Positions 42,066 to 51,068 are shown, counted from the first letter of the stretch. The stretch: DNA of 64,000 bases from Micromonospora parathelypteridis (GCF_014201145.1 NZ_JACHDP010000001.1:3410001-3474000), one strand, 5' to 3'. Translations and numbers: made by a program. Notes: a model not told the origin generated them from the letters alone.

Positions 42066-42665
42066 ATGAGGCTAATTGTCCAGGCAGGAGCACCGATACA
42101 GGTGGACATCCTTGCGGCAGTGGCAGCAGCCCTCTCGGCTGCGGTGGCAATTGTCGCAGCCACATTCGCGTTGCAGAATGCCAAGGGCGCCGTGCGGAGC
42201 GCCGAGATCGCCAACCGGGGCCTGCAGCGGCAGAACGTCGCCAACCTGTTCGACGGGTTCAACCTGGCCAACCAGGCGACGTTGGACCATCCGGAACTCC
42301 TGTACGAGGTGCATGGTCTGGATCGGTCGGTGGGCCTCGATGAAGCCCGCAGTATCGCGTACCTCAGCGTCCTTCTCGACGCGTTCCAGGCCTTCTACGA
42401 CGACCTGTACGACGGCGACTTCGCGCGGATGGCGACGGACATGAAGGCTCGCTCGACCTTCTTGAACCGGGTCCTCGCCGTACCGGCGAACGACAGCCGA
42501 TGGCGGGTCGCTCAGCGGATCTACTACGGCGACTTCGACAAGTCCTTCATCGACGCCGTGAACGACATCATGGCCTTCGAGCAGGGCCGGTCGGCCCCTG
42601 CGCAGGACCAGGACGCTGCCAACCATGCTCCCGTGCCTCGCCCTAGCGAGGAGGACGCTCGCTGA
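42066..42665 (+). CDS. Hypothetical single-helix membrane protein
   Basis: A protein of 199 residues with an N-terminal helix (DILAAVAAALSAAVAIVAATF) and an alpha-helical cytoplasmic domain (RQNVANLFDGFNLANQATLD onward). The layout resembles DUF4760-like proteins, but I cannot assign it. ATG 42066 has no ribosome-binding site; GTG 42102, with GGAG 11 bases upstream, is an alternative start. The local GC content around 42040-42080 is lower than elsewhere. Confidence 0.65.
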   Translation: MRLIVQAGAPIQVDILAAVAAALSAAVAIVAATFALQNAKGAVRSAEIANRGLQRQNVANLFDGFNLANQATLDHPELLYEVHGLDRSVGLDEARSIAYLSVLLDAFQAFYDDLYDGDFARMATDMKARSTFLNRVLAVPANDSRWRVAQRIYYGDFDKSFIDAVNDIMAFEQGRSAPAQDQDAANHAPVPRPSEEDAR

Positions 42666-42809
42666 CCCGCGCCCGAGTGGGGCGGTGTGGCTGATCAACG
42701 CCTCGCGCAGCACCGCCCGGCCGGGCCTTGTCCGTGCCGCCGTCCACCCGTGCGTGCGGCGCGAGCGTGGCGACGGCGGCGCTCACTGCGGCGACCGGCT
42801 GTTGTTTCG

Positions 42810-42881
42810 TGGGCCGCCAGGGACTCGAACCCTGAACCTATGGATTAAAAGTCCACAGCTCTGCCATTGAGCTAGCGGCCC
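42810..42881 (-). tRNA. tRNA-Lys (anticodon TTT)
   Basis: The reverse strand folds into a complete cloverleaf of 72 bases. Acceptor GGGCCGC pairs with GCGGCCC, the D arm is GCTC/GAGC, the anticodon loop CTTTTAA sits in a five-pair stem, and the T arm is CAGGG-TTCGAGT-CCCTG, with discriminator A. No CCA is encoded. It is the only RNA gene seen. Confidence 0.97.
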
Positions 42882-42970
42882 GCGCGCTCAGGTTACCCGA
42901 CGGTGAGCGTCGACGACTCATGGCTTCCGGCCAGCCGTCAATGCCTGCGCCTGGCACCCCTCACCGCACC

Positions 42971-43046
42971 TGATCATCACCATATCGGCGAGCTGGCGGT
43001 GTCCGGAGCGCTGGATAGCCCCATGTCGGGGATATGGAGTGGATCA
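42971..43046. repeat. Long imperfect palindrome, member A of a dispersed family
   Basis: CCATATCGGCGAGCTGGCGG (left arm) pairs imperfectly with a right arm ending GGGGATATGG, flanked by TGATCA and GGATCA. The core matches the palindrome at 52339-52417. It lies in the 258-base gap after the tRNA gene, before the epimerase gene. Confidence 0.75.
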
Positions 43047-43139
43047 AGCCCGGCCCGCGCCGCGGGGGCCGCGTGCGGCGGGGGTGGCGGAGGTCGGGGT
43101 GGGCGGTTGAGCTGCTGCTGGGCGGGTACGGGGTCGAGC

Positions 43140-44222
43140 ATGCGGATCGTGGTGGTGGGGGCGAGCGGCAATGTCGGTACGGCGGTGCTGCGGCGGCTGC
43201 GCCGGGAGCGGGGCGTGGAGCTGGCCGGGGTGGTCCGGCGGTTGCCCGGACCGGATGCCGGTGAGCCGTACGACCAGGTGGAGTGGCACTCCTGCGACAT
43301 CGGCGCGCCGGGCGCGGTGGGGCAGCTCGTCGAGATGTTCGCGGGTGCGGATGCGGTGGTGCACCTGGCCTGGCAGATCCAGCCCAGCCACGACCAGCGG
43401 GTGCTGCGTCGGACCAACGTCGACGGCAGTCGGGCGGTGTTCGACGCGGTGATCCGGGCCGGTGTGCCGGCGCTGGTGTACGCCTCGTCGGTCGGCACCT
43501 ACGCGCCCGGCCCGAAGGATCACCCGGTCAGCGAGCGGTGGCCGGCGACCGGTGTGTCGGGTTCGTCGTACAGCGAGCACAAGGCGGAGGTGGAGGCGCT
43601 GCTGGACGAGGTCGAGCGGGATCACCCGACACTGCGGGTGGTGCGGATGCGACCCGGGTTGATCTTCCAGCGGGCCGCCGGGGTGGAGATCACCCGCTAC
43701 TTCCTCGGCCCGCTGGCGCCGGTGCGGCTGCTGCGCTTCGGCCGGATTCCGCTGGTGCCGACGAACCGCCGGTTGCGGATGCAGGCGGTGCACGCCGACG
43801 ACGTGGCTGACGCGTACGCCCGGGCGTTGTTGAGTGAGGTGCGCGGTGCTTTCAACGTCGCCGCGGACCCGGTGCTCACCCCGGAGCTGGTGGCTCGGCA
43901 CTTCCACGGTTGGACGGTGCCGGTCGCCGCGCCGGTGCTGCGGGTGGCGGCGGCGCTGACCTGGCGGGCGCGGCTGCAGCCGGTCGACGCGGGCTGGGTG
44001 GAGCTGGGTCTGAACGCCCCGCTGATGTCCAGCGAGCGTGCGGAGACCGAGCTGGGTTGGCAGCCCAAGATCAGCGCGCTGACCGCGCTCAAGGAGCTCT
44101 TCGTCGGAATGGCCGGTCACGACCACGCGGGAAGCCCGCCACTGTCCGGCGCACGCGACCTGCCCGGCCAACCGGCAGCCCTCCTCGAGGCCCGACCCCC
44201 AGGCCAGGGAAACCCCTACTGA
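43140..44222 (+). CDS. NAD-dependent epimerase/dehydratase family protein (extended SDR)
   Basis: A protein of 360 residues with the extended SDR start MRIVVVGASGNVGTAVLRRL (GxxGxxG) and the YSEHK active-site Tyr/Lys (SSYSEHKAEVE). These occur in nucleotide-sugar epimerases and related reductases. The last 30 residues are Pro-rich and not part of the fold. The substrate is unknown. The ATG at 43140 is the only start giving the correct N-terminus; no strong ribosome-binding site is seen. Confidence 0.9.
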   Translation: MRIVVVGASGNVGTAVLRRLRRERGVELAGVVRRLPGPDAGEPYDQVEWHSCDIGAPGAVGQLVEMFAGADAVVHLAWQIQPSHDQRVLRRTNVDGSRAVFDAVIRAGVPALVYASSVGTYAPGPKDHPVSERWPATGVSGSSYSEHKAEVEALLDEVERDHPTLRVVRMRPGLIFQRAAGVEITRYFLGPLAPVRLLRFGRIPLVPTNRRLRMQAVHADDVADAYARALLSEVRGAFNVAADPVLTPELVARHFHGWTVPVAAPVLRVAAALTWRARLQPVDAGWVELGLNAPLMSSERAETELGWQPKISALTALKELFVGMAGHDHAGSPPLSGARDLPGQPAALLEARPPGQGNPY

Positions 44223-44236
44223 CCCACGCCATCCGG

Positions 44237-44294
44237 GTGATCAAGAGCTTTCGGTCAGGACACGCCGTCCCGGTGACCGAAACCTCTTGATCAC
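44237..44294. terminator. Strong hairpin between convergent epimerase and lipoprotein genes
   Basis: GTGATCAAGAG-C-TTTCGGTCA pairs with TGACCGAAA-C-CTCTTGATCAC, 20 pairs with one mismatch, loop GGACACGCCGTCCCGG (itself able to fold). It probably terminates both genes. Confidence 0.8.
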
Positions 44295-44319
44295 CGGGGC
44301 AGAGAAAGCCCTGCGGGGT

Positions 44320-45519
44320 TCAGCTCAGCTTGGAATTGGTGACTGTGGGGTTGCGGGCGCCGAGGAAGAAGATGCCGGGGAAGCCACTGGTCTCGAACTT
44401 GCCGCTGGGGTTGCGGCGCAGGGTCGAGTTTTCGATCTTCATTGTGCCGGTGCGGTTGTTGCTCACGAAGAAGACCGCGCCGCCGCCCTCGTTGGCCTTG
44501 TTGTTCTCGATGATCGTGCCGGCGATCCGTACGGTGAACTCGTTGCCGTCGCAGTAGATCGCGCCGCCGCTGCCGCCGCCGGGCGTGCCGGACTTGGCCG
44601 GGTTGGCGCCGTTGCCGATCGCCTCGTTGTGGCTGAGCACGCTGTTCAGCACCACCCAGGAGACGCCGATGCTGCTCAGCGCGCCTCCGTTGGAGCAGGA
44701 GCCGCCCTGGCCGGATGCGCCGCCGAAGGTGCTGCTCACCACGTACACCGGTTTGTTGTCGTGCTGGCTCAGCACCCGGATGGCCGCGCCGCCCAGGTCG
44801 GGACCGGTGCGGTCGCAGCGGTTGCGGACGAAGCGCGAGTTGACCACCTTGAATCGCCCGCCGCGGACGAAGATCGCCCCACCGCCGCCGCCCTCGGCCT
44901 CGTCGCCGGTGGAGTTGCCGTCGGCGAAGGTCAGGTTCTGCACGGTGAGCTGCGGGTGGTCCTGGTTCTGGCAGTGCGAGGTGGTCCAGCCCTGGGCCTC
45001 GTCGCAGGTGTTCATGTAGAGAATGCGGCGCTTGCCCTGACCACTCAGCGTGACCTTGCCGCCGCCGTCCAGCACGACCTTCGGCCCGTTGGCGTTGCGG
45101 ACCTTCGCGGTGGCGGTCATCTTGATCGCCACCGGGGCCGGTCCACAGTTGAACGTGATGACACCGCCGGCCGCGACGGCCTGCACGACTGCCGCGGAGG
45201 TGCAGCTCGCCGGGGTGCCGGTGCCGATGGTCCGGGTCGGCTTCGAGGTGTCCACCGCCCGTGCCTCGGCTGGCACGGCGGCCTTGCCGTTCGGGTTACC
45301 GGCCGCGAGCACCTTGTCGGCCGGCTTCGGGCTCGCACTGGCCCCCGGGCCACCGAGACCGTCGCGGCCCGTCGGCGCTTCGCCCTGGTTGCCCGTCGGC
45401 AGGGGCTTCGGTGCGGCCGACACGCCGGGCTGGAAGGCGGGAGCCGGATCGTTGGACGCGCAGGCGGGCAGGGTCGCCGTGGCGACACCAAGGGCGAGCA
45501 GAGCAGCAAGCGACGTCAT
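44320..45519 (-). CDS. Lipoprotein with right-handed beta-helix
   Basis: A protein of 399 residues. Lipobox LPAC (about 17-20), then a Pro/Gly/Ser-rich spacer to about 95. A parallel beta-helix follows (repeats such as VVLDGGGKVTLSGQ, LTVQNLTFADGNST, GTIIENNKANEGGG, MKIENSTLRRN). Beta-helices of this type bind or cut polysaccharides, but no catalytic Asp/Arg set is recognisable. It is anchored to the outer membrane face. AGGG lies close before ATG 45519; a GTG six bases earlier is also possible. Confidence 0.85.
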   Translation of the reverse strand: MTSLAALLALGVATATLPACASNDPAPAFQPGVSAAPKPLPTGNQGEAPTGRDGLGGPGASASPKPADKVLAAGNPNGKAAVPAEARAVDTSKPTRTIGTGTPASCTSAAVVQAVAAGGVITFNCGPAPVAIKMTATAKVRNANGPKVVLDGGGKVTLSGQGKRRILYMNTCDEAQGWTTSHCQNQDHPQLTVQNLTFADGNSTGDEAEGGGGGAIFVRGGRFKVVNSRFVRNRCDRTGPDLGGAAIRVLSQHDNKPVYVVSSTFGGASGQGGSCSNGGALSSIGVSWVVLNSVLSHNEAIGNGANPAKSGTPGGGSGGAIYCDGNEFTVRIAGTIIENNKANEGGGAVFFVSNNRTGTMKIENSTLRRNPSGKFETSGFPGIFFLGARNPTVTNSKLS

Positions 45520-45604
45520 GCGCACCCTGTGATGCTAGGAGCCCTGACGGCGTCACGACGAATCCGCCGTGCGGGCTTAATCCCTGGTTAAGGCTGGGCG
45601 GGGC

Positions 45605-46351
45605 TCAGGCGCGGGACAGAGCGAAGGCGGTCAGGAAGCCGGCGACCGTGATGAGACCGACCAGCAGGTGCGCGTTCTCGAACGCCTCGGGAACCATGGT
45701 GTCGGTGATCATCGCGAGGATCGCGCCGGCGGCCAGCGCCGTGATCCCGGCCAGCACCTCCGGCGGGGCACCCCCCAGCACCGAGTTACCGAGCAGCGCG
45801 GCCGCCCCGCTGATCAGGGCGATCCCGACCCAGAGCAGGAAGACGAACCGCCGGGACCGGCCGGCCTGGCGCATGCCGGCCGCGCTGGACAGGCCCTCCG
45901 GAACGTTGCTCAGGAAGACCGCCGCCACCGTGACCAGGCTGACCGTGCCGCCGCTGAGCAGGCTCGCGCCGATCACCACCGACTCCGGTATGCCGTCCAG
46001 GAGCGCGCCGACCGCGATCGCCGACCCGGAACCGGGTTGCTCACCCTCGGAGGGCTGGGAGCCCGAGCGTTTCCGGTTCCGCGCGCCGTGTCGGGCAAGC
46101 GCCAGGTTGGCCAGGGTGTAGACGACCGCACCGCCGCCCGCGCCGAGAACGGTGGGCAGCATCCCGCCCTGGGCGTGCGCCTCGGCGATCATTTCGAAGG
46201 ACACGGCCGAGAGCAGCACCCCCGCCCCGAACGCCATGATCGACGCGATGACGCGCTGCGGCACCCGGGCGAACCAGCCGACGGCCGCCCCGACCAGCAG
46301 AGCCGACCCGGCCAGCAGCCCCCACCCACCCGCCTGCAACCACTCCGGCAT
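45605..46351 (-). CDS. ZIP-family metal transporter
   Basis: A protein of 248 residues with eight predicted helices. The ZIP metal-site motifs are visible: GALLDGIPESVVIG (helix IV; the usual HNxPEG His is an Asp here) and LSNVPEGLSS (helix V). It likely carries zinc or another divalent ion. The His-rich loop of many ZIPs is replaced by a Lys/Ser/Glu-rich stretch (NRKRSGSQPSEGEQ). Confidence 0.9.
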   Translation of the reverse strand: MPEWLQAGGWGLLAGSALLVGAAVGWFARVPQRVIASIMAFGAGVLLSAVSFEMIAEAHAQGGMLPTVLGAGGGAVVYTLANLALARHGARNRKRSGSQPSEGEQPGSGSAIAVGALLDGIPESVVIGASLLSGGTVSLVTVAAVFLSNVPEGLSSAAGMRQAGRSRRFVFLLWVGIALISGAAALLGNSVLGGAPPEVLAGITALAAGAILAMITDTMVPEAFENAHLLVGLITVAGFLTAFALSRA

Positions 46352-46405
46352 TCGCGGGACGGTACCCACGGTCGCCGGCCCGGCAAACCCGGCCCTGAGG
46401 AAGTC

Positions 46406-47596
46406 TCAGAAGTCGGCGAAGAGGTACGGCACCCGGCGGGGGAAGATGCTGCGCAGCTCGGCGGCGGCGTCCGGCGGCACCTCGCCCAGCCCACGCAATG
46501 GCAGCTCGGCCGGGTCCAGCACCCCGTACGTGAGGGCGGACAGCCCGGCCGCCGTGAGCGTGGCGTTCGGCGCGCGACCGGTGGTGTCGGCGACCAGCTC
46601 CAGCGCGCCGGTCGTGCCGTCCAGCAGGTGGGTGCCGGCCAGCCAACGGTCCCCGGTCAACTCCACCCGTACCCGGCCAGGGCCGGCGGGCAGCCCGCTC
46701 AACGCGTCCAGCGACAACAGCCGGGCCATCGGGGCGGACGACCCCGGCACGGCCGTCCGCGCCTCGACGTGCACGTCCAGGTCGGTCAACCACAGCTCCG
46801 GCAACTCGTCGGGTGGGACCTGGACGGTGATCCGCGCGATCTGGTCGACGTGCCGGGCGAAGAACTGCAACAGCAACGCCCGCGCGAGCGGATCGCTGAC
46901 CAGCAGTTCGTTGCCCTGCAGCGTGCCGCCGTGGTCGTCGATGCGGTACGTCACCGCGCCGGTGACCTCACCGTCGACGCGGGCGGTGAGCAGCCAGTAC
47001 TCGTCGCGGTCGCGCATTCCGACCGCCCGGTACTCCGGGAAGATGGAGAAGCCGTGCCGCTCCTGAAGGTTGCGCTCGGTGAACGCGCGCCACGTCGGAT
47101 AGCCGGCGGCGATGCGTTCCCAGCTCACCTCGCCCGGCAGGTCCGCGCGCAGCAGCGACCCCAGGTTGTCCGGGGCGAAGGTGACTCTGCGGGGCTTGGG
47201 CAGCCCGACGTAGCCGAACCGGGCGTAGAAGCTCGGCCGGAACGGGTAGAGAGCGCTGAGCACGTGTCCCTCGTCGCGCATCTCGTCGAGGAGTTGGTGC
47301 AGCAGCGTCCGGACGTGCCCCTGCCGGCGGGCCAGCGGATGGGTGGCCACCCCGGCGACCCCGGCCATCGGCAGCACCACCCCGCGCAGGTTCTGTCGCA
47401 TCCCGATTGCCGAGACGGCGGCCAGCGTGGTGCCGTCCTCCTCGACGATCAGCGTCCGGTTGCCCTGGTTGTAGGGCAGGTAGTCGCGGAACTCCTCGGT
47501 CCGGGCGGCACTGAGCGGCGACGACTCGAAGGCGTACGCGGCCAGGGGGAAGCTGGTGGTGAGACGGTCGTCGGCGGTCACCCGGCGGATGGTCAT
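46406..47596 (-). CDS. Eis-like GNAT acetyltransferase with sterol-carrier domain
   Basis: A protein of 396 residues of the Eis type: an N-terminal GNAT domain with acetyl-CoA loop VATHPLARRQGHVRTLLHQL, a second GNAT-like domain, and a C-terminal SCP2-like domain. It ends in YLFADF, matching the C-terminal Phe carboxylate that serves as general base in Eis enzymes. Relatives acetylate aminoglycosides or other amines at several positions; the natural substrate is open. Confidence 0.92.
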   Translation of the reverse strand: MTIRRVTADDRLTTSFPLAAYAFESSPLSAARTEEFRDYLPYNQGNRTLIVEEDGTTLAAVSAIGMRQNLRGVVLPMAGVAGVATHPLARRQGHVRTLLHQLLDEMRDEGHVLSALYPFRPSFYARFGYVGLPKPRRVTFAPDNLGSLLRADLPGEVSWERIAAGYPTWRAFTERNLQERHGFSIFPEYRAVGMRDRDEYWLLTARVDGEVTGAVTYRIDDHGGTLQGNELLVSDPLARALLLQFFARHVDQIARITVQVPPDELPELWLTDLDVHVEARTAVPGSSAPMARLLSLDALSGLPAGPGRVRVELTGDRWLAGTHLLDGTTGALELVADTTGRAPNATLTAAGLSALTYGVLDPAELPLRGLGEVPPDAAAELRSIFPRRVPYLFADF

Positions 47597-47676
47597 CCGC
47601 CCATCTCAACCTGCCGTGCGGATCGCAGCAACCGGATTCACGGTATCCGTGGCGCCAGCACCGGCCAGTGCGCCGG

Positions 47677-48369
47677 TCAGCCGATCGACAGGTGTCGCAG
47701 GTGCCGGCGGCGGCGCAGCCGGACGCTGGCGACGGCCGCCACGCCGAGGGCCAGCAGGGCGGTGACGGCGACCCCGTGCAGGACTCCCCGGGCGAGGTAG
47801 CCCTGGTCGGTGTGGTCCACCGCCCAGGTGGCGATCTCCCGGGTCGACCAGAACGGCGTCAACCTCGCCCTCGACCCGGCCGGGTCGATCAGCATCTGCA
47901 CGGTCACCACGGTGAGGAGCAGCAGCGTCCCCTCCAACTCGCGGGGCAGTAGCGCACCGATCAGCATCCCGAACGGCGCCGCCACCCCGACGGAGCAGAG
48001 CATCGCCGCCGCCAGGCCGCCGTAGCGCAGGTCCGCGCCGTCGAGCATGGGAAGCAGGAAGAACGGTACGGAGATGACCAGCCCCACCGTCCACAGTCCG
48101 AGCATCCGACCCAGGTAGAGGTGGTGCGGCCGGTAGCCGGCCAACCGCAGCCTCGGCTCCAGCTCGCGCGCCGCCGTGGTGGCGAACAGCGCGGCGGTGC
48201 TCACCGCCCAGCCCACACCGAGCAGCAGCGACCGGACCGACTGCCCGAGGTAGGCGTCCCGCCGAATCAGGTAGAAGGTCAACGGCATCAACAGCAACAA
48301 CAGGAGTACGCCCCGACGCCGCAGCAGCTCCCGCAGGGTCATCTCGGCGACGGTGACGAGCCGGTTCAC
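47677..48369 (-). CDS. ABC-2-type transporter permease
   Basis: A protein of 230 residues with six helices (VLLLLLLMPLTFYLI onward). The start GTG at 48369 overlaps the stop of the ATPase gene (GTGA), so the two are co-translated. It forms the exporter channel for the ATPase encoded just upstream. It contains no fused domains. A longer frame into the ATPase gene has no start support. Confidence 0.85.
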   Translation of the reverse strand: MNRLVTVAEMTLRELLRRRGVLLLLLLMPLTFYLIRRDAYLGQSVRSLLLGVGWAVSTAALFATTAARELEPRLRLAGYRPHHLYLGRMLGLWTVGLVISVPFFLLPMLDGADLRYGGLAAAMLCSVGVAAPFGMLIGALLPRELEGTLLLLTVVTVQMLIDPAGSRARLTPFWSTREIATWAVDHTDQGYLARGVLHGVAVTALLALGVAAVASVRLRRRRHLRHLSIG

Positions 48370-49211
48370 GAGTGGCCTCCCTGGACACCGGGCGCGCGCC
48401 ACCCGGTCGCTTGTGTCGGGGTCAGGTCGAGCACTGTGTCCACCCGGTCGAGCTGGTTGAGCAGGTGGGTCACCACGACGATCGCCGTGCCCGCGTCACG
48501 CAGTCGGCAGAGCTGGTCCCAGAAGTTGACGTAGGTGCCCTGGTCGAAGCCCTGGTACGGCTCGTCGAGCAGCAGCACGTCCGGCCTGCTCAGCGTGGAC
48601 ATGGTCAGGTTGAGCTTCTGCCGGGTGCCACCGGACAGGTGTCGAGCCTGTACGTCACCGCCCGCCTCCCAGCCGAGCTGCCGGGCCGCTGCCCGTCCGG
48701 CGCGGCGGGCCGGACCTCGGGCCACTCCCTGACCGGCGCCGACCAGCACGAAGTGCTCGTCGGCGAGCAGGAAGTCGGCGGTGCCGCCGGACTGCGGGCA
48801 GTAGCCGAGCCGGCCGGAGACGGTCACCTCACCGGCGTCGGGGGAGACCAGCCCGGCGCAGATCCGCAGGAAGGTGCTCTTGCCGCAGCCGTTCGCGCCG
48901 ATGACGGCGGCGATCTGGCCGGCCCGGACGGTCAACGTCGCGTCGCGCAGCACCGGCTGCCGGCCGTACCGCTTGGTGACGCCCTCGGCGTGCAGCCGGA
49001 CCGGCCCGGGGCGTGGTCCCGGCGCGGTGCCGATGCTCTCCACGACCGCTCCCGCGTACTGCTGGGGTGGACCGAAGACGACCAAGGGGTCGCCGCCCCC
49101 CTCGCGCAGGTGTGTGGCGGCTTCCGCGACAACGTGCCGGGCGGCATCCGCCGCGACTCGGCGCTGGTGCAGCTCGGCCGTGAGCGTTCGCAGCCAATCG
49201 TCGGCGTTCAC
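48366..49211 (-). CDS. ABC exporter ATPase with an extra N-terminal HAAS-like domain
   Basis: A protein of 281 residues. Residues 1-60 (DDWLRTLTAELHQRRVAADA) look like a small helical HAAS/DUF1700-type domain that in Firmicutes and actinomycetes is encoded beside PadR. Residues about 75-270 are an ABC ATPase: Walker A GANGCGKS, signature LSGGTRQK, Walker B VLLLDEP. The GTG start overlaps the PadR stop by four bases. The fused N-terminus may couple drug sensing to transport. Confidence 0.88.
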   Translation of the reverse strand: MNADDWLRTLTAELHQRRVAADAARHVVAEAATHLREGGGDPLVVFGPPQQYAGAVVESIGTAPGPRPGPVRLHAEGVTKRYGRQPVLRDATLTVRAGQIAAVIGANGCGKSTFLRICAGLVSPDAGEVTVSGRLGYCPQSGGTADFLLADEHFVLVGAGQGVARGPARRAGRAAARQLGWEAGGDVQARHLSGGTRQKLNLTMSTLSRPDVLLLDEPYQGFDQGTYVNFWDQLCRLRDAGTAIVVVTHLLNQLDRVDTVLDLTPTQATGWRAPGVQGGHS

Positions 49212-49546
49212 CGGGCGACCCCCTTCGTGACGATGTCGTTCACCGGGCCGACGAAGGTGAGCCAGGCACTGCCGCCCTCGCGAAGCGCCGCGTACCCGTC
49301 GTTGGTCAGCCGGTAGTACTTGCGGGCCGGCCCGGCGCTGCCCTCGCGCCACTGCGCGGTCACCAGGCCGGTCTTCTGCAGGCGCAGCAGCACGGGATAG
49401 AGCGTGCCGCCCTGGATCGGCCCGACGCCCGACACGTCGAGCGCCTGGGCGAGCTGGTAGCCGTAGGACTCGCGTTCGGCCAACATCGCCAGGACGCAGA
49501 TGTCGAGCACCCCTCGCAGCCACTGCCCACGGCGGTCGGAATCCAC
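49208..49546 (-). CDS. PadR-family transcriptional regulator
   Basis: A protein of 112 residues with the PadR winged helix (VLDICVLAMLAERESYGYQL, and GGTLYPVLLRLQKTGLV) and a short dimer helix. It likely represses its own ABC exporter operon. I chose GTG 49546 because a well-formed promoter (49554-49582) puts transcription exactly at that codon; the longer frame to 49582 would start inside the promoter. Confidence 0.9.
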   Translation of the reverse strand: MDSDRRGQWLRGVLDICVLAMLAERESYGYQLAQALDVSGVGPIQGGTLYPVLLRLQKTGLVTAQWREGSAGPARKYYRLTNDGYAALREGGSAWLTFVGPVNDIVTKGVAR

Positions 49547-49553
49547 CCGCCGG

Positions 49554-49582
49554 ACACTAGCGGTGCAACCTAGATGGCACAA
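49554..49582 (-). promoter_or_regulatory. Leaderless promoter of the PadR/ABC operon
   Basis: On the reverse strand TTGTGC (49577-49582) and TAGTGT (49554-49559) are 17 bases apart, and the -10 ends seven bases before GTG 49546. GTTGTGCC and GTTGCACC half-sites within the spacer and -35 could be PadR contacts, and CTACGTAG just upstream is a perfect palindrome. Confidence 0.6.
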
Positions 49583-49647
49583 CTACGTAGTGAGCCCGGC
49601 GGAACCCACCCGGCCGGTCCGGTGAACCGTCGAGCGGGCCGTACGGG

Positions 49648-50367
49648 TCAGCGGGTGACGACGTCGGAGACCACGACGGTCACGTTGTCCGGCGCGCCGG
49701 CGTGGTGGGCGAGCTTCACCAACTGCTCCCCGCATTGCTGGCGGTCGGAGTACATGCCCAGCGCCGCCGCGATGGCGTCGTCCTCGACGTAGTCGGAGAG
49801 CCCGTCGCTGCAGAGCAGCAGTCGGTCGCCGGGGACCACGGTGAGCACACCGATCGCCGGTGGGGTGTCGGCCCCCTGCACGGCCCGGGTCACGAGAGAC
49901 CGCTGCGGGTGGTGGCGGGCCTGCTCGGGGGAGAGGGTGCCCTGGTCGACCAGCGCCTGAACGAAGGTGTCGTCCCGGGTGAGCTGGGTCAGCTCCCCGT
50001 CGCGCAGCAGGTAGCAGCGGGAGTCGCCGACCTGGGCCAGCACCAGCGTTTCCCCGGCCAGCAGCGCCGCGGTGAGCGTGGTGCCCATCCCGTCGCGGCT
50101 CGGGTCGACGGTGATGGCGGCGTGGATCCGTTGGTTGGCGGTGCTGACCACGGCACGCAGGGCGTCGGCGGCGCCGTCGGGCTCGGTGGGCGGGGCCAGC
50201 TCGTCCAGGATCCGGATCACGATCTCGCTCGCCACCTCGCCCGCGGGCAGCCCGCCCATGCCGTCGGCGACGGCGATCAGGCGGTCACCGGCGAGGGCGG
50301 AGTCCTCGTTGTTGGTGCGAACCAAGCCGATGTCGTTGAGGATGACCGAGCGGAGGATCAGCGTCAT
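49648..50367 (-). CDS. PP2C-type serine/threonine protein phosphatase
   Basis: A protein of 239 residues, soluble, with PP2C metal-site motifs: NNEDS, VADGMGG, LAQVGDSRCYLL, LLLCSDGLSD and GAPDNVTVVV. It resembles PstP/PrpC-like catalytic domains but lacks a membrane helix. It should reverse Ser/Thr kinase signalling; no kinase gene is near. ATG 50367 was chosen at the family start. Confidence 0.93.
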   Translation of the reverse strand: MTLILRSVILNDIGLVRTNNEDSALAGDRLIAVADGMGGLPAGEVASEIVIRILDELAPPTEPDGAADALRAVVSTANQRIHAAITVDPSRDGMGTTLTAALLAGETLVLAQVGDSRCYLLRDGELTQLTRDDTFVQALVDQGTLSPEQARHHPQRSLVTRAVQGADTPPAIGVLTVVPGDRLLLCSDGLSDYVEDDAIAAALGMYSDRQQCGEQLVKLAHHAGAPDNVTVVVSDVVTR

Positions 50368-50483
50368 GGGGTCAAGCTTGCCAAGAACAACCCGCATTCG
50401 TCTCTACGCCTACTGCGTAGGGTCGAGAAATGATTGCGATCTTCGTCGTCGGAGCTGGCGAACCGAGGCCGATCGGCCGGTCC

Positions 50484-51044
50484 TCAGTGGCGTGGATAAC
50501 GCAGTAGCAGGCTGGCGGCGACCTCCTCGTCACCCACCGCCGCGTACGTGTGCGGCACGTCCGAGACCCAGCGGAGGTGACCGCCGGCCGGGGCGGTCAG
50601 CGGCGCGTCGGCCGGGCCGGCGCGCAGCACCCCGGCGAAGACGGTGACGTGCTCGGTGACCCCGGGCTGGTGGGCGGGGGAGAGTTGCCCCGGGCCGGGC
50701 GTGACCCGCATCCGGTACAGCTCGTAGGTCGCGTCGGTGTCGGTGAACACCTCCAGCAGGGTGGCGGTGACCGCGGTGCCGTGCACGGTGGGCTCGGCGG
50801 CCGGCTCGGCCAGCACGGCGGTCAGCGGTACGCCGAGCTGCGCGGTGACCGCCCAGAGCGTCTCCAGGGTCGGGTTGCGGGTGCCGTGCTCCAGGCCGGA
50901 GAGGGTGGCCTTACCGACGCCGGCGAGCCGGGCCAGTGTGGACAGCGAGATCCCGCGCTCCTCGCGCAGGGCGCGGACCCGGCGGCCGACGACGGAGGGA
51001 TCCACGTCGAGGCCCGGACGGCGGGCTGGTGGTGGGTGCGGCAC
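50484..51044 (-). CDS. XRE-cupin transcriptional regulator (SutR/YdcN-like)
   Basis: A protein of 186 residues: an XRE helix-turn-helix at 15-72 (LAGVGKATLSGLEHGTRN) and a C-terminal cupin (about 105-180, VTPGPGQLSPAHQPGVTEHV). It lies divergent to a BenE transporter, the same pairing as E. coli ydcN-ydcO. A palindrome sits between them. No ribosome-binding site precedes GTG 51044, but CACGAT lies six bases upstream, fitting a leaderless transcript. Confidence 0.9.
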   Translation of the reverse strand: MPHPPPARRPGLDVDPSVVGRRVRALREERGISLSTLARLAGVGKATLSGLEHGTRNPTLETLWAVTAQLGVPLTAVLAEPAAEPTVHGTAVTATLLEVFTDTDATYELYRMRVTPGPGQLSPAHQPGVTEHVTVFAGVLRAGPADAPLTAPAGGHLRWVSDVPHTYAAVGDEEVAASLLLRYPRH

Positions 51045-51068
51045 CCGGCTATCGTGCTACACACTGTC

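Noticed and set aside
42810..42881. tRNA-adjacent integrated element
   Set aside because: No integrase, no direct repeat of the tRNA 3' end and no composition shift were found nearby.
45668..47800. 710-codon forward frame across the ZIP and Eis-like genes
   Set aside because: It crosses two well-recognised reverse genes and is Arg/Gln/Gly-rich without domains.
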